From an uncultured Lachnospiraceae bacterium (GTDB lineage: Bacteria > Bacillota > Clostridia > Lachnospirales > Lachnospiraceae), in assembly GCA_910586555.1 (NCBI GenBank), contig CAJUJY010000024.1:1-50984 (forward strand): a stretch of DNA of 50,984 bases. Reading direction: 5' to 3'. A program made the position numbers and the translations under genes. Of this stretch, positions 33,655 through 42,392 are shown piece after piece (position 1 is the stretch's first letter; every line of letters begins with the position of its first letter). Below the pieces are notes generated by a model that had not been told where the DNA came from, did no database searches, and worked only from the letters and a program-made list of their open reading frames with translations.

Positions 33655-36354
33655 TTAATTCTCCATTCCAAACAGCCCTGATATTTTTTCTTTATCAGGA
33701 TCACTGTAATATCCGTATTGTAGTATTTTATAGTTATCAAGAAGTTCTTTTTCCTCTTCTGTGCCATCATCTGTATTATGTTTATGCCATATACCTGTTT
33801 TATCCATATATCCGTTTACATTAATTACGGGTATGGTTTCTGAAACTTTTTCAACATATTTATTATAAAGCGGGAGTTCTATTCCTGCCTGTTTAAGAAG
33901 AAGGTTTTCAATTAAATTATTGCCTATAAGTACATTATCCCCTTCCTGTATATCATAGTTTGCCCATATTACAAATGGTGTTGCATAACGCTTCTGTATA
34001 TCCGTAAGTTCCCATTCATTTTGTGGCTTTTTAAGGAGTTCCTCATAAAAACCAGTTTCTATAGATGGCCAGTGGTCACCAAACATACATATAATAACAG
34101 GGTTTTCCTGCTTTTTGAAATATTCTATAAGGTATTTAAACGCATCATCTGACACTTTGGTTGCTGAAAGGAACTCTTTGGCTTCATTATAGTATGAACC
34201 CTCTACATAAACGGGATCTTTCCAGTTTGTATTTGTAAGGTAGCCGCCGTGGTTCTGTATTGTCATGTCAAACATAAACATTGGTGTTTTCCTGTCATGC
34301 TTTTCGTAAAGTTCAATAACTTTTTTATAGCTTTCCTTGTCACTTATATACCTTATATATTCAGGGTTTTTAAAGTCTTCAATAGTTATAAACTTGTCAA
34401 ACCCCATGCTTTTATATGTGTTAATCCTGTTCCAGTTATTGCCGCTGCTTGGGTGTATTGCATTGCATGTATACCCGAGGCTTTTTAAATATAATGGCAT
34501 TGAATAAGTTGTTTCATGCATAAACTGCTGGTACACATTACAGCCGCTTGGAAAGAATGACATTGTATTGCCTGTCATTGCTTCAAATTCTGAATTGCTT
34601 GTACCTGCACCAAACACTGATACATAATCAAGTCCTTTTATTGTATTTTCTTCCATGCTGTGTATAAATTCAAGCGGATCCCTGTTATAATTTACATCAC
34701 CAACAAGTGAGAAATCTGCAAGGCTCTCATTCATTATTAATATAATATCAGGCTTCTTCCCGTTAAGTGTACTGCATTGCTTAAAACCGCTGTTATAAAG
34801 CGGTGCACTTATGCTTCCCCCGCTTACGGTTCCTGCATTATTATCTGCATTATTGTCTTCTTTTATGCCATCTAGTATCTGTGCTATCTTTTCATGTGAA
34901 TACCCGGCTGGTTCAGATACTTTAAGGTATTTTAAATTAATAAAGAAATTCATATAAAAACCGTTTGTTTTACAGGAAGCAACTTTATTCCATACACTGT
35001 CTTTAATACCACATACTTCTAAAATTCCTGTGCTGTATAAAATTACAAAAATTGCAGCAGCAGTTACAATATGTGCACCACGCCTGATTAATTTTTTGGA
35101 AAGCAGGGTTTTTGCAGTTTTTTTCCTGAAACGCACTATTAACATTATCCATATAATAAATGCAGGTATCATTATAAATTCAGCCGGTGCAAATTTTAAT
35201 GTGTATGTTGAAGCAACTTCTGTTGCTGTTGCAAGCCCGAATATATCTGCCGGAAGAAGTGGTGTACCCCTTACATTCATTATAAAAAGGTTGCCAAGCC
35301 CTGCCGGGAATAACAAAGCATCCATTATAAGCATTGCTGTGTACATATTTCCTGCTACTGCATAAATTACAAACTGTACAGCAAGTAAAAGTACCCATGT
35401 AAAAATCCATACATTTGGATACATTCCTGAAATTGTGCTGTTCATGGTTTCAAGTATTATAAAAAGCATAAGCGGGTTAAAGAATACAATAAACCTGCGT
35501 ATATTTTTTTCAACCCCTGGTTCTGAAAGGCAGTATATTACAAACTCCCTTATGCCTTTTTTATGCTTTGTCCTGCTGTTCTGCCTGCTGCCCTGTCTGC
35601 CTGGTGCTTTTTTAATGCCACGGTTTCCACTGGCAGCTTCATGCAGCTTTAATTCATTTTCTTCACGCTTTAGCTGTTTTTTACGCTTTTTCCTGTAAAA
35701 TGCGGCATACGCTGTTACACGTTCAAAACATATGGTAAATATTAATACAAATTCAAGTATAAGGACTACAAGCGGGTATATCTGCCTATACGAATATGTA
35801 TATGATATATTTAATGATTTTTTACGTGTCTGCATTTTTAATGTTGACATATAGGTATTAGGATCTGTCCTGTTTGTAGTATTAAGTGTTGGTATAACAG
35901 CATAAGGTGCTGTACCTGAGCTGCATGTAAGCCTTATACAGCATACTACGCCCTTTGGTATTGTAACTGTATAGTCCATATTTACTGTATATGTCTGGTT
36001 TGCAGTTATATCATCTACATCTATATCTGTTTCATATACAATATTGTTATTGGCATCTGTCATTTGTATTTTAAGGGTGTCACCAACATTTTTCCTTTCA
36101 AATGAACCAAAACTTAATATAAACTGTGAAAGTACAACCCTCCTGCTAAAACTAAACTTCTGGCGTATTACTTCCTCGTTGTCTATAATACCTATTACAC
36201 TGCTGTTTACATTGCCAGCTTCTGTAGTTACAGTCTGCTTTGAAACCATAGATCCTGTAACAATATACTGGAGTATGCAGATAAATAATACTATAATTAT
36301 AAAATAAGCTGTTCTCTTTTTGTCAAATTTAAAATACCTGTATAGCATATACAC
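33655..36354 (-). CDS. LTA-synthase-family sulfatase with extra N-terminal outer domain
   Basis: 899 aa. TM1 (about 15-35) is followed by an unusual extracytoplasmic beta-rich domain (about 40-185), TM2 (about 192-212), a basic cytoplasmic loop (about 220-285), further helices to about 446, and an extracellular sulfatase-fold domain. In the latter, metal/active residues are visible: Glu543 in MNESLADFS, nucleophile Thr585 in GAGTSNSEFEAMTG, His702 in IQNHGGY, and FGDHWPS. Such enzymes move phosphoglycerol or related groups onto surface polymers. The family is usually about 600-650 aa; the N-terminal domain and loop explain the excess. Start GTG 36354 (AAAGGG 5 nt upstream); ATG 36348 is possible. 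Confidence 0.88.
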   Translation of the reverse strand: MYMLYRYFKFDKKRTAYFIIIVLFICILQYIVTGSMVSKQTVTTEAGNVNSSVIGIIDNEEVIRQKFSFSRRVVLSQFILSFGSFERKNVGDTLKIQMTDANNNIVYETDIDVDDITANQTYTVNMDYTVTIPKGVVCCIRLTCSSGTAPYAVIPTLNTTNRTDPNTYMSTLKMQTRKKSLNISYTYSYRQIYPLVVLILEFVLIFTICFERVTAYAAFYRKKRKKQLKREENELKLHEAASGNRGIKKAPGRQGSRQNSRTKHKKGIREFVIYCLSEPGVEKNIRRFIVFFNPLMLFIILETMNSTISGMYPNVWIFTWVLLLAVQFVIYAVAGNMYTAMLIMDALLFPAGLGNLFIMNVRGTPLLPADIFGLATATEVASTYTLKFAPAEFIMIPAFIIWIMLIVRFRKKTAKTLLSKKLIRRGAHIVTAAAIFVILYSTGILEVCGIKDSVWNKVASCKTNGFYMNFFINLKYLKVSEPAGYSHEKIAQILDGIKEDNNADNNAGTVSGGSISAPLYNSGFKQCSTLNGKKPDIILIMNESLADFSLVGDVNYNRDPLEFIHSMEENTIKGLDYVSVFGAGTSNSEFEAMTGNTMSFFPSGCNVYQQFMHETTYSMPLYLKSLGYTCNAIHPSSGNNWNRINTYKSMGFDKFITIEDFKNPEYIRYISDKESYKKVIELYEKHDRKTPMFMFDMTIQNHGGYLTNTNWKDPVYVEGSYYNEAKEFLSATKVSDDAFKYLIEYFKKQENPVIICMFGDHWPSIETGFYEELLKKPQNEWELTDIQKRYATPFVIWANYDIQEGDNVLIGNNLIENLLLKQAGIELPLYNKYVEKVSETIPVINVNGYMDKTGIWHKHNTDDGTEEEKELLDNYKILQYGYYSDPDKEKISGLFGMEN

Positions 36355-36420
36355 AACATCCCTTTACAACTAAAATTTCCTACAGCCTGTATAATACCTT
36401 TAATTTATTTAATTTGTCAA

Positions 36421-37617
36421 TTACAAAACATTTAAAATTTCATTAATAAACCTGGTAATCTTTAAGCACCTGTCCTGCCATGTTTCATTTTCTGATGCTT
36501 TGTTAAGGTTTACTGCCATTTTATAAAGTTTTTCTGTATTATTTAATGTATCTTTTAATGCTGTAATGCTTTCTTTGATATTTTTAAAGCTAAAAAGCAG
36601 CATGTCTTTTTTATAATTTTCTTCAATATAACTGCATGTATCTGTAAGGACTGCGGCGCCGTTTGCCATTGCATTAAACACCCTGTCATGTGGTGCTTGT
36701 GTAAACAGCGGCTGTACATTTAATACAACCTGCGAATCTTCCATTAATGCAGGAATATATTTATAATCACTCTGCCCATGTATTACAAGCCTGTTTTTAT
36801 AACTGCCATTATACATCTCCCACCTTGCGCCTGCCACATCAATCCTGTACCCTTCCTCCAAAAGTGCTGTAACTGCCATATCCCTCATACAGTCACGTAT
36901 ATATTTATCAATATACCGTGCTTTATACATTTTCTTTGCAAAGCGTTCTTCTTTACATTGTATTATATCCCTGTATATTTCATGTAAAGGGGAAGTATTT
37001 CCTTCCATAATGCTTTTAAGTATTTCTTCTGCCTGCCTTGTATATATTATATTTGTTTCTTCCATAGCCTGCTTATAATAAGAAGGCGGTGTGTAAGTTG
37101 CCGGGAAAAATATATGGTACTTGCGGTTTATAAACTGTTTGTAGTTATAATCTTTTCTTTTACTGTCCCCTGTTTGCATATTTTTAACCCCGCCAAATGG
37201 AATTGCCAGAGTTTTTCTAATATGGGTGTAGTATCTGTCAATATATTCCTTATGGTGCTTGTCAAGGCATATTACATAATACCGTTTAAGCTTTACTTCA
37301 AGGTACTTGTGTACATGCACCGGGTGGTCAGCTATAATATTAATAAATGGTGCATTTATGCCATCAAGATACCTGCTGCCATCATCACATTCTGCCAGGG
37401 GAAGTATTGAGTTTATATCTATTACGGCATCATATGTCCTGCCTGTAAAGCTTTCAAGCAGTGCACTGTCTGCTTCAGGATTATTTATAATGCAGTGTGT
37501 TATATCTGCGCCGTTTTCTTTTAGTATGCTTCTAATAAGCTTTAAAAATACACCTGATGATCCATAACTTAACTTCCTGGTTTCAAGTATAAGTATTTTA
37601 AGATGTTTTGCTTTCAT
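36421..37617 (-). CDS. CgeB-like glycosyltransferase
   Basis: 398 aa, cytoplasmic. The N-terminal domain starts LKILILETRKLSYGSSGVF. The C-terminal GT-B domain carries the typical nucleotide-sugar signature in APHDRVFNAMANGAAVLTD. CgeB-like glycosyltransferases decorate surface or spore-coat material. Its start overlaps the end of the YhfC-like gene by 20 bp, and the LTA-synthase-like gene follows after 66 bp. It may modify the same surface polymer. Donor and acceptor unknown. Confidence 0.78.
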   Translation of the reverse strand: MKAKHLKILILETRKLSYGSSGVFLKLIRSILKENGADITHCIINNPEADSALLESFTGRTYDAVIDINSILPLAECDDGSRYLDGINAPFINIIADHPVHVHKYLEVKLKRYYVICLDKHHKEYIDRYYTHIRKTLAIPFGGVKNMQTGDSKRKDYNYKQFINRKYHIFFPATYTPPSYYKQAMEETNIIYTRQAEEILKSIMEGNTSPLHEIYRDIIQCKEERFAKKMYKARYIDKYIRDCMRDMAVTALLEEGYRIDVAGARWEMYNGSYKNRLVIHGQSDYKYIPALMEDSQVVLNVQPLFTQAPHDRVFNAMANGAAVLTDTCSYIEENYKKDMLLFSFKNIKESITALKDTLNNTEKLYKMAVNLNKASENETWQDRCLKITRFINEILNVL

Positions 37618-38497
37618 TATTTTCCTCTTTTTCTGCTGTTTCTTTTTCCTGGTATTTCATTGATGCATATTTCCAGTTTTTCTGGCTTTCTGCCCCGCTT
37701 ATTTCACTTTCTGGAAGTTTATGGTATATTTTATACGCAAATACTGCAATAGCGGCTGCAAATGCCATAATCATTATTTCAGTGGCAGCAAGAGGAAGTA
37801 TCCCCTGCTGGTAAAATGCTGCAAATATATCTACAAGTGTATGGAGTACTATTGCTATTGCAAGGAAATACTTTTTCTTTTCTATGTTAGCTGCATAGTA
37901 TACAACTACTGAAAGCGAAACCTGGATTACAAGTGCAGAAATGCGTTCAATGCCTGCCCATGCACATTCCTGTACTGAGAGGTTTATAATCTCTTCCTGT
38001 AATGACCTGAAAACTTCTTTTGCACTTTCATCTGTAAATGTATTAATTACTTCCTCCATTTTACCTGCATTTATTACCTGTGCATATGTAAAATTTTGTA
38101 ACATTGATAAACCAAGGACTATCATACATTCAAGCCCGCCGTGCCCAAGGCCGTATGCAATGGCACTTTCCCTGTAATCATGCTTTTTAAGGAAGAGTTT
38201 AAACGAAACAAAGCGGCCAGTTTCTTCAAATATTCCTGCCATAAGCCCTGCATATAGTGCATAAACCCACATGTTTCCTTTTATAAGCCGTGAAACCGGG
38301 CTGTTTATTGATAAAAACAGCAGGTCAGGGACTGACTTTAATATTATGCCAAATGTTACTAATACAAGCGCACCTGTTAATGATGGCATTACGCTTTTTT
38401 TTGACTTAATCCTCCATAAAATTACAAATACAACTGGCAGCACAAAACTTAAAGCTGACAGTTCCATCATTGCCTTTACTACTTGCTCTGGAACCAT
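37598..38497 (-). CDS. YhfC-family putative intramembrane protease
   Basis: 299 aa with about eight membrane helices. Key motifs: LMAGIFEETGRFVSFKLFL (Glu-Glu-x-x-Arg) and YGLGHGGLECMIV (His) in separate helices, matching YhfC and the broader CPBP/PrsW-like glutamic membrane proteases. Substrate unknown; PrsW relatives cut anti-sigma factors. GGGGG precedes the ATG and the gene is 12 bp after the TIM-barrel gene. Confidence 0.82.
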   Translation of the reverse strand: MVPEQVVKAMMELSALSFVLPVVFVILWRIKSKKSVMPSLTGALVLVTFGIILKSVPDLLFLSINSPVSRLIKGNMWVYALYAGLMAGIFEETGRFVSFKLFLKKHDYRESAIAYGLGHGGLECMIVLGLSMLQNFTYAQVINAGKMEEVINTFTDESAKEVFRSLQEEIINLSVQECAWAGIERISALVIQVSLSVVVYYAANIEKKKYFLAIAIVLHTLVDIFAAFYQQGILPLAATEIMIMAFAAAIAVFAYKIYHKLPESEISGAESQKNWKYASMKYQEKETAEKEENNESKTS

Positions 38498-38509
38498 AGT
38501 TACCCCCTT

Positions 38510-39292
38510 TTAAAACGGATATATTTTATTTTCCTGCATATACTGGACTGACTTTTTAAGATGTCCATAACCCCTTACCTCAACAAGTACTGATGGCTCT
38601 TCTTTAAGCCCCCTGCACCATTTGTTAAACTTGTCCCACTCTATTACCCCGCTTCCTACAGGGGAATGGAGGTCTTCAATGCCGTCATTATCATTTATAT
38701 GGATATGTCTTACATAAGAAGCCATTTCTTTATACCAGTCTTCTACAGGAGAACCAGATATACGGGCATGGGCAATATCAAGGCAGACACCAAAACGTGG
38801 TTCATCTGCCATTCTTTCTGCAAGTGCCTTTAACATATAAGGTGCATCATCAAACATGTTCTCAATATATACCTGCACTTCTTTGTAATCTTTTAATATC
38901 TGCTTCCAGTATTCTTCATTCCTGTCAATCCATGAGTCAAGATAAGAACGCAGCCTGAAGTTTACAATATAATTTGTATGGAATATAACTGCTTTAAGCC
39001 CCATTTTTACAGCAATATCCATACATTGGCGTACCCTGTAGTCGCTGGCCTCAAATATTTTTGGATCTGCACTGTTGACACATATATCAAGAAATGCACC
39101 ATGCATTGTGTCACCAGTGCCACATTTCCTTAATGACATATAACGTTTTATTACCTTATTTAATGTAAACCCGTCATCAAGAAGCTTTGTTATAAAAAAA
39201 TCATTATATTCAAATCCCACATTATATTTTTCTGCAAATCCAAGATAATTGTTTATATCATCTAGTGATGGTATGCAATATAACTTCCCCAT
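38510..39292 (-). CDS. Sugar-phosphate isomerase/epimerase-like TIM barrel protein
   Basis: 260 aa. AP-endonuclease-2 type TIM barrel with metal-ligand candidates: Glu in YIENMFDD, Asp/His in CLDIAHARIS, His in HIHINDNDG and Glu in LVEVRG. Such proteins are sugar isomerases, epimerases or nucleases; the exact activity is open. ATG overlaps the cyclase stop (TAATG), which couples their translation. Confidence 0.78.
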   Translation of the reverse strand: MGKLYCIPSLDDINNYLGFAEKYNVGFEYNDFFITKLLDDGFTLNKVIKRYMSLRKCGTGDTMHGAFLDICVNSADPKIFEASDYRVRQCMDIAVKMGLKAVIFHTNYIVNFRLRSYLDSWIDRNEEYWKQILKDYKEVQVYIENMFDDAPYMLKALAERMADEPRFGVCLDIAHARISGSPVEDWYKEMASYVRHIHINDNDGIEDLHSPVGSGVIEWDKFNKWCRGLKEEPSVLVEVRGYGHLKKSVQYMQENKIYPF

Positions 39293-41403
39293 TACTTACC
39301 CCCTTGTGTTGTTCCTGCCGTTTTCTGGTTTTTATTTCCAAGCAGCCCTGAAACCTTTACTTCTTTTATTCCTTCTTTTAATTCTTTGCCTGATTCTTTT
39401 ACTGCCTGTAAGTTAGTCCCTATTATTTCATGGACTTTTTTAATTTCTTTTATACCGTCTGAGTACTTTTCTTCAATGCTTTTTTCACGTTTTACCGGTT
39501 CTGGTTTTTCCCGTATGCCAGTAATTTGATATGCATTGATTTTCTTCTTTTTTCCCTTCAGGCTGTATTCCCCTGCATATGATATATCAACCTTTCCGCC
39601 GCACCTTCTTATAACATCCCTTGTTACTAGTATCTGCCCTGGTGCTGCTGCCCCTTCAAGGCGTGAACTTGTATTGACAGTATCACCTATTGCAGTATAT
39701 TCCATTCTGTTCTGGCTTCCAATATTGCCTATAACTGCATCACCACAATGCACGCCAATGCCAAATTCTACCTCTACACCATACTTGTCAAGACATTCCT
39801 TTTTAAGCGCAGCCCCGTTACAGCGTATATCCCACGCTGTACATACTGCCCTTAATACATAATTATCAAGGTCTGACGGTGAGTTAAAAACTGCCATTGC
39901 TGCATCACCTATAAATTTATCAAGCGTGCCTCCATTGTCCGCAACAGCATTTGCAATAATTGTAAGATAACTGTTTAAGATATCTACAACCTGTTCTGGC
40001 ATAAGGTTTTCAGAAAGAGGGGTAAAACCCCTGATATCTACAAAAAGTACTGCTATATTTTTCCTTCTGCCGCCTATTGCTACATCAATCCCGCCATCTT
40101 TAATCTGGTCTACTACCTGTTCATCAACATATTTTTTAAATACTTTTTCAAGTGAATACCTCTGGCGCTTTATAATTATATAGCCTGATATAAGGTTTAC
40201 TGCTGCAATGCTTATAATAAGCATTATAATACGCAGGAGTGGTATATAATACCCAATTACATTTAACAGGCAGCTTGAAAGCACTTGTGCAACAATAAGC
40301 ATTACAGAATAAAATATTGTACTTGGCCCGCTGCTGTGTGAAGTTGCTACAAAGAAAAGCACCGCAAAAAGTGAATACCATACGGCAAGAAACCATTTAT
40401 GTGCATAATGTATTGTGTTATTCTGCACAAGTGCACTTAATATGCTTGCCTGGAGTTCGATTTCATTTACTTGTGTGCTCCTGCGGTTTGGAACATTAAA
40501 TGTACTGCTTTCTGTATAGTCACCAACAAGCACAACACCATTTTTAAAGTTCTTTTTGTCTATTTTGCCTGACACAACATCATAATATGAATATGTCTTA
40601 AAGTTACCCCCGTTTTTAGAATAATTTATGCCAAGTTCGTTCTCATAGTTGGCTTCTGGTGCATTGTAATCTTTTCCGTTCTGGTATAAATACATCTTAT
40701 ATACTGCAAGTGGGAAACTGTCATAATGCACATCTTCAAAATTAACACTTGCAACCATATTCCTTATATAGCCATCTTCATCACTCCTGCTGGTATTTAT
40801 TACACCTGTTGCAATATGGGGAAGCAGCTTTTCATATGGCATTAAGATGCTTGTTATGTTTTCACCGCCCATCTTGTTACGTGGGGGCTTGTAATCTGTT
40901 TTTATAGTGCCTGCCATTGTTTCATTAGTTTTCTGTATTCCTGAAGTTAAGCCGGTTTTTTTAACCTGTTTTTTTTGGCGGGTTTCTGTTTCTACAACCG
41001 AACTTATACATACATTTTTATACTCACTGCATGCATCTATAAGTTCACTGTCCCCTGTGGCATCTTTTTCTTCATGGAAATCAAGCCCGAATGCAATAAC
41101 ATCTGGTTCATTGCCATTGCTGTTTAAATAATGTATAAGCCCTGCTGCCTTGTCCCTTGTCCAGTCTTTAAACTTGCCAAATTCTTTAACCGTTTTATCA
41201 TCAATCGCGATTATTTTAATATTCAGGCTTCTTTCTTTTTTTTCAACTAATGACTGGTAGAAAAAATCACTTACTATATAGTCTATTGTATTAATTGGCT
41301 TAAAATATGTAAATAATAATGAAACCAGGATAAAAAAAACTGAAGCTACAGAAAGATATATTATTCTTTCTTTTTTTGTAAGCTTTTTAAGCCCCTTATT
41401 CAT
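39292..41403 (-). CDS. CHASE2-domain class III adenylate cyclase
   Basis: 703 aa. TM1 (about 14-32), an extracytoplasmic CHASE2 sensor (about 40-330), three further helices (about 337-412), then a class III cyclase domain (about 445-630). Metal-binding Asp456 (LFVDIRGFT) and Asp500 (DKFIGDAAM) are present, as are Lys496 and Thr570, which set adenine specificity, and Asn577/Arg581 of VNTSSRLE for the transition state. So it should make cAMP in response to an outside signal. A Lys-rich tail follows (about 640-703). It overlaps the Fic gene by 4 bp. Class III cyclases of this type are uncommon in Clostridia, to my knowledge. Confidence 0.9.
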   Translation of the reverse strand: MNKGLKKLTKKERIIYLSVASVFFILVSLLFTYFKPINTIDYIVSDFFYQSLVEKKERSLNIKIIAIDDKTVKEFGKFKDWTRDKAAGLIHYLNSNGNEPDVIAFGLDFHEEKDATGDSELIDACSEYKNVCISSVVETETRQKKQVKKTGLTSGIQKTNETMAGTIKTDYKPPRNKMGGENITSILMPYEKLLPHIATGVINTSRSDEDGYIRNMVASVNFEDVHYDSFPLAVYKMYLYQNGKDYNAPEANYENELGINYSKNGGNFKTYSYYDVVSGKIDKKNFKNGVVLVGDYTESSTFNVPNRRSTQVNEIELQASILSALVQNNTIHYAHKWFLAVWYSLFAVLFFVATSHSSGPSTIFYSVMLIVAQVLSSCLLNVIGYYIPLLRIIMLIISIAAVNLISGYIIIKRQRYSLEKVFKKYVDEQVVDQIKDGGIDVAIGGRRKNIAVLFVDIRGFTPLSENLMPEQVVDILNSYLTIIANAVADNGGTLDKFIGDAAMAVFNSPSDLDNYVLRAVCTAWDIRCNGAALKKECLDKYGVEVEFGIGVHCGDAVIGNIGSQNRMEYTAIGDTVNTSSRLEGAAAPGQILVTRDVIRRCGGKVDISYAGEYSLKGKKKKINAYQITGIREKPEPVKREKSIEEKYSDGIKEIKKVHEIIGTNLQAVKESGKELKEGIKEVKVSGLLGNKNQKTAGTTQGGK

Positions 41404-42299
41404 ACAAACACCTTCCCCCAGTCTGTATGTTCTACTACATACTTTCCCTGTCCTTCCAGTACTTCATATAAATTATCATAAACGGTTTTTAACATATACT
41501 GTATAAATGGTGTAACATCATGGAATGAATTTTCACTGTTTTCTATTGCCTGGTAGTAAGCAGGCGCTGTTTCATTAATTGTCTTGCTAAGTGTAAGTGC
41601 ACTGAAATTATTAAGCCCTGAATGTATTAAAAAATCTGATGTAAGAAGCCTTGCAATACGCCCGTTACCGTCACAGAACGGGTGCATATATACAAAATAA
41701 AAATGTATTATTGCAACTTTTATATATGGACATTCTATATTACTGCCGTTATAAAAATCAAAAAACTGCTTCATGCAGTAATCAAGCAGTTCTACTTCTG
41801 GTGCCTGGTGTGTGCCAACAGTAACAACCCCTGTACGGAATTTGCTTCCTGAAAGCCTAGGGTTATCGCATACACCATCTGTTACTATTTCCCAGAGGCG
41901 CACAAGGGTATCTGTATTTCTTTTGGCTGTAAGGTTAAGGAATTTAACTGCCCTGTATGTATTTAAAATCATTTTGTCACCCTTTTTTTCAGTCCTCTTT
42001 GCCCTGAAAATATCAAAAAGCTCTTCAAGCGGTGTATCAGCCCCTTCTATACGGCAGCTATGGAAAGACTCTTTTTCAATGGATATATCTGTATCAATAT
42101 CTGTAACAGAAATATTGCCATACATTTTATTAATATCACTAAGCAGGCCGTCTGGAACTGCCTCCGGGCACCATGATAAAGAATACCCAAAAGCATCCCT
42201 TATAGGAAGCACTTCAAGCTTTTCCTGTCTTTCTTCAAGCTTTTTAGCTGCACTGTAATCACCAAGCTTTGCATCTCTCTCTAAAACTTTATATTCCAT
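41400..42299 (-). CDS. Class II Fic-domain AMP-transferase
   Basis: About 299 aa from ATG 42299; an in-frame ATG four codons earlier gives the count used here. The Fic motif is complete: VYMHPFCDGNGRIARLL with His210. An N-terminal inhibitory helix with SCRIEG (Ser-x-x-x-Glu-Gly, about 85-90) places it in class II, where the Glu blocks productive ATP binding. A C-terminal winged-helix extension is not obvious; DVTPFIQYMLKTVY ends the fold. It would attach AMP to a protein hydroxyl, target unknown. It overlaps the cyclase gene by 4 bp. Copy C of the 35-bp element forms its leader. Confidence 0.88.
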   Translation of the reverse strand: MEYKVLERDAKLGDYSAAKKLEERQEKLEVLPIRDAFGYSLSWCPEAVPDGLLSDINKMYGNISVTDIDTDISIEKESFHSCRIEGADTPLEELFDIFRAKRTEKKGDKMILNTYRAVKFLNLTAKRNTDTLVRLWEIVTDGVCDNPRLSGSKFRTGVVTVGTHQAPEVELLDYCMKQFFDFYNGSNIECPYIKVAIIHFYFVYMHPFCDGNGRIARLLTSDFLIHSGLNNFSALTLSKTINETAPAYYQAIENSENSFHDVTPFIQYMLKTVYDNLYEVLEGQGKYVVEHTDWGKVFV

Positions 42300-42332
42300 A
42301 ACAATCACCATGCCTTTCTAATGCCCGCAGGT
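42298..42332 (-). repeat. 35-bp dispersed leader element, copy C (Fic)
   Basis: Minus strand: ACCTGCGGGCATTAGAAAGG, then CATGGTGATTGTTAT. It matches copy B at 30/35. As in copy A, its last bases are the start of the gene's ATG. Confidence 0.75.
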
Positions 42333-42392
42333 ACAAAGCCAAATAATGCCAGTAATTGGCAAAGTGCCTTTAAAGGGTTTGTTTTATAAGGT

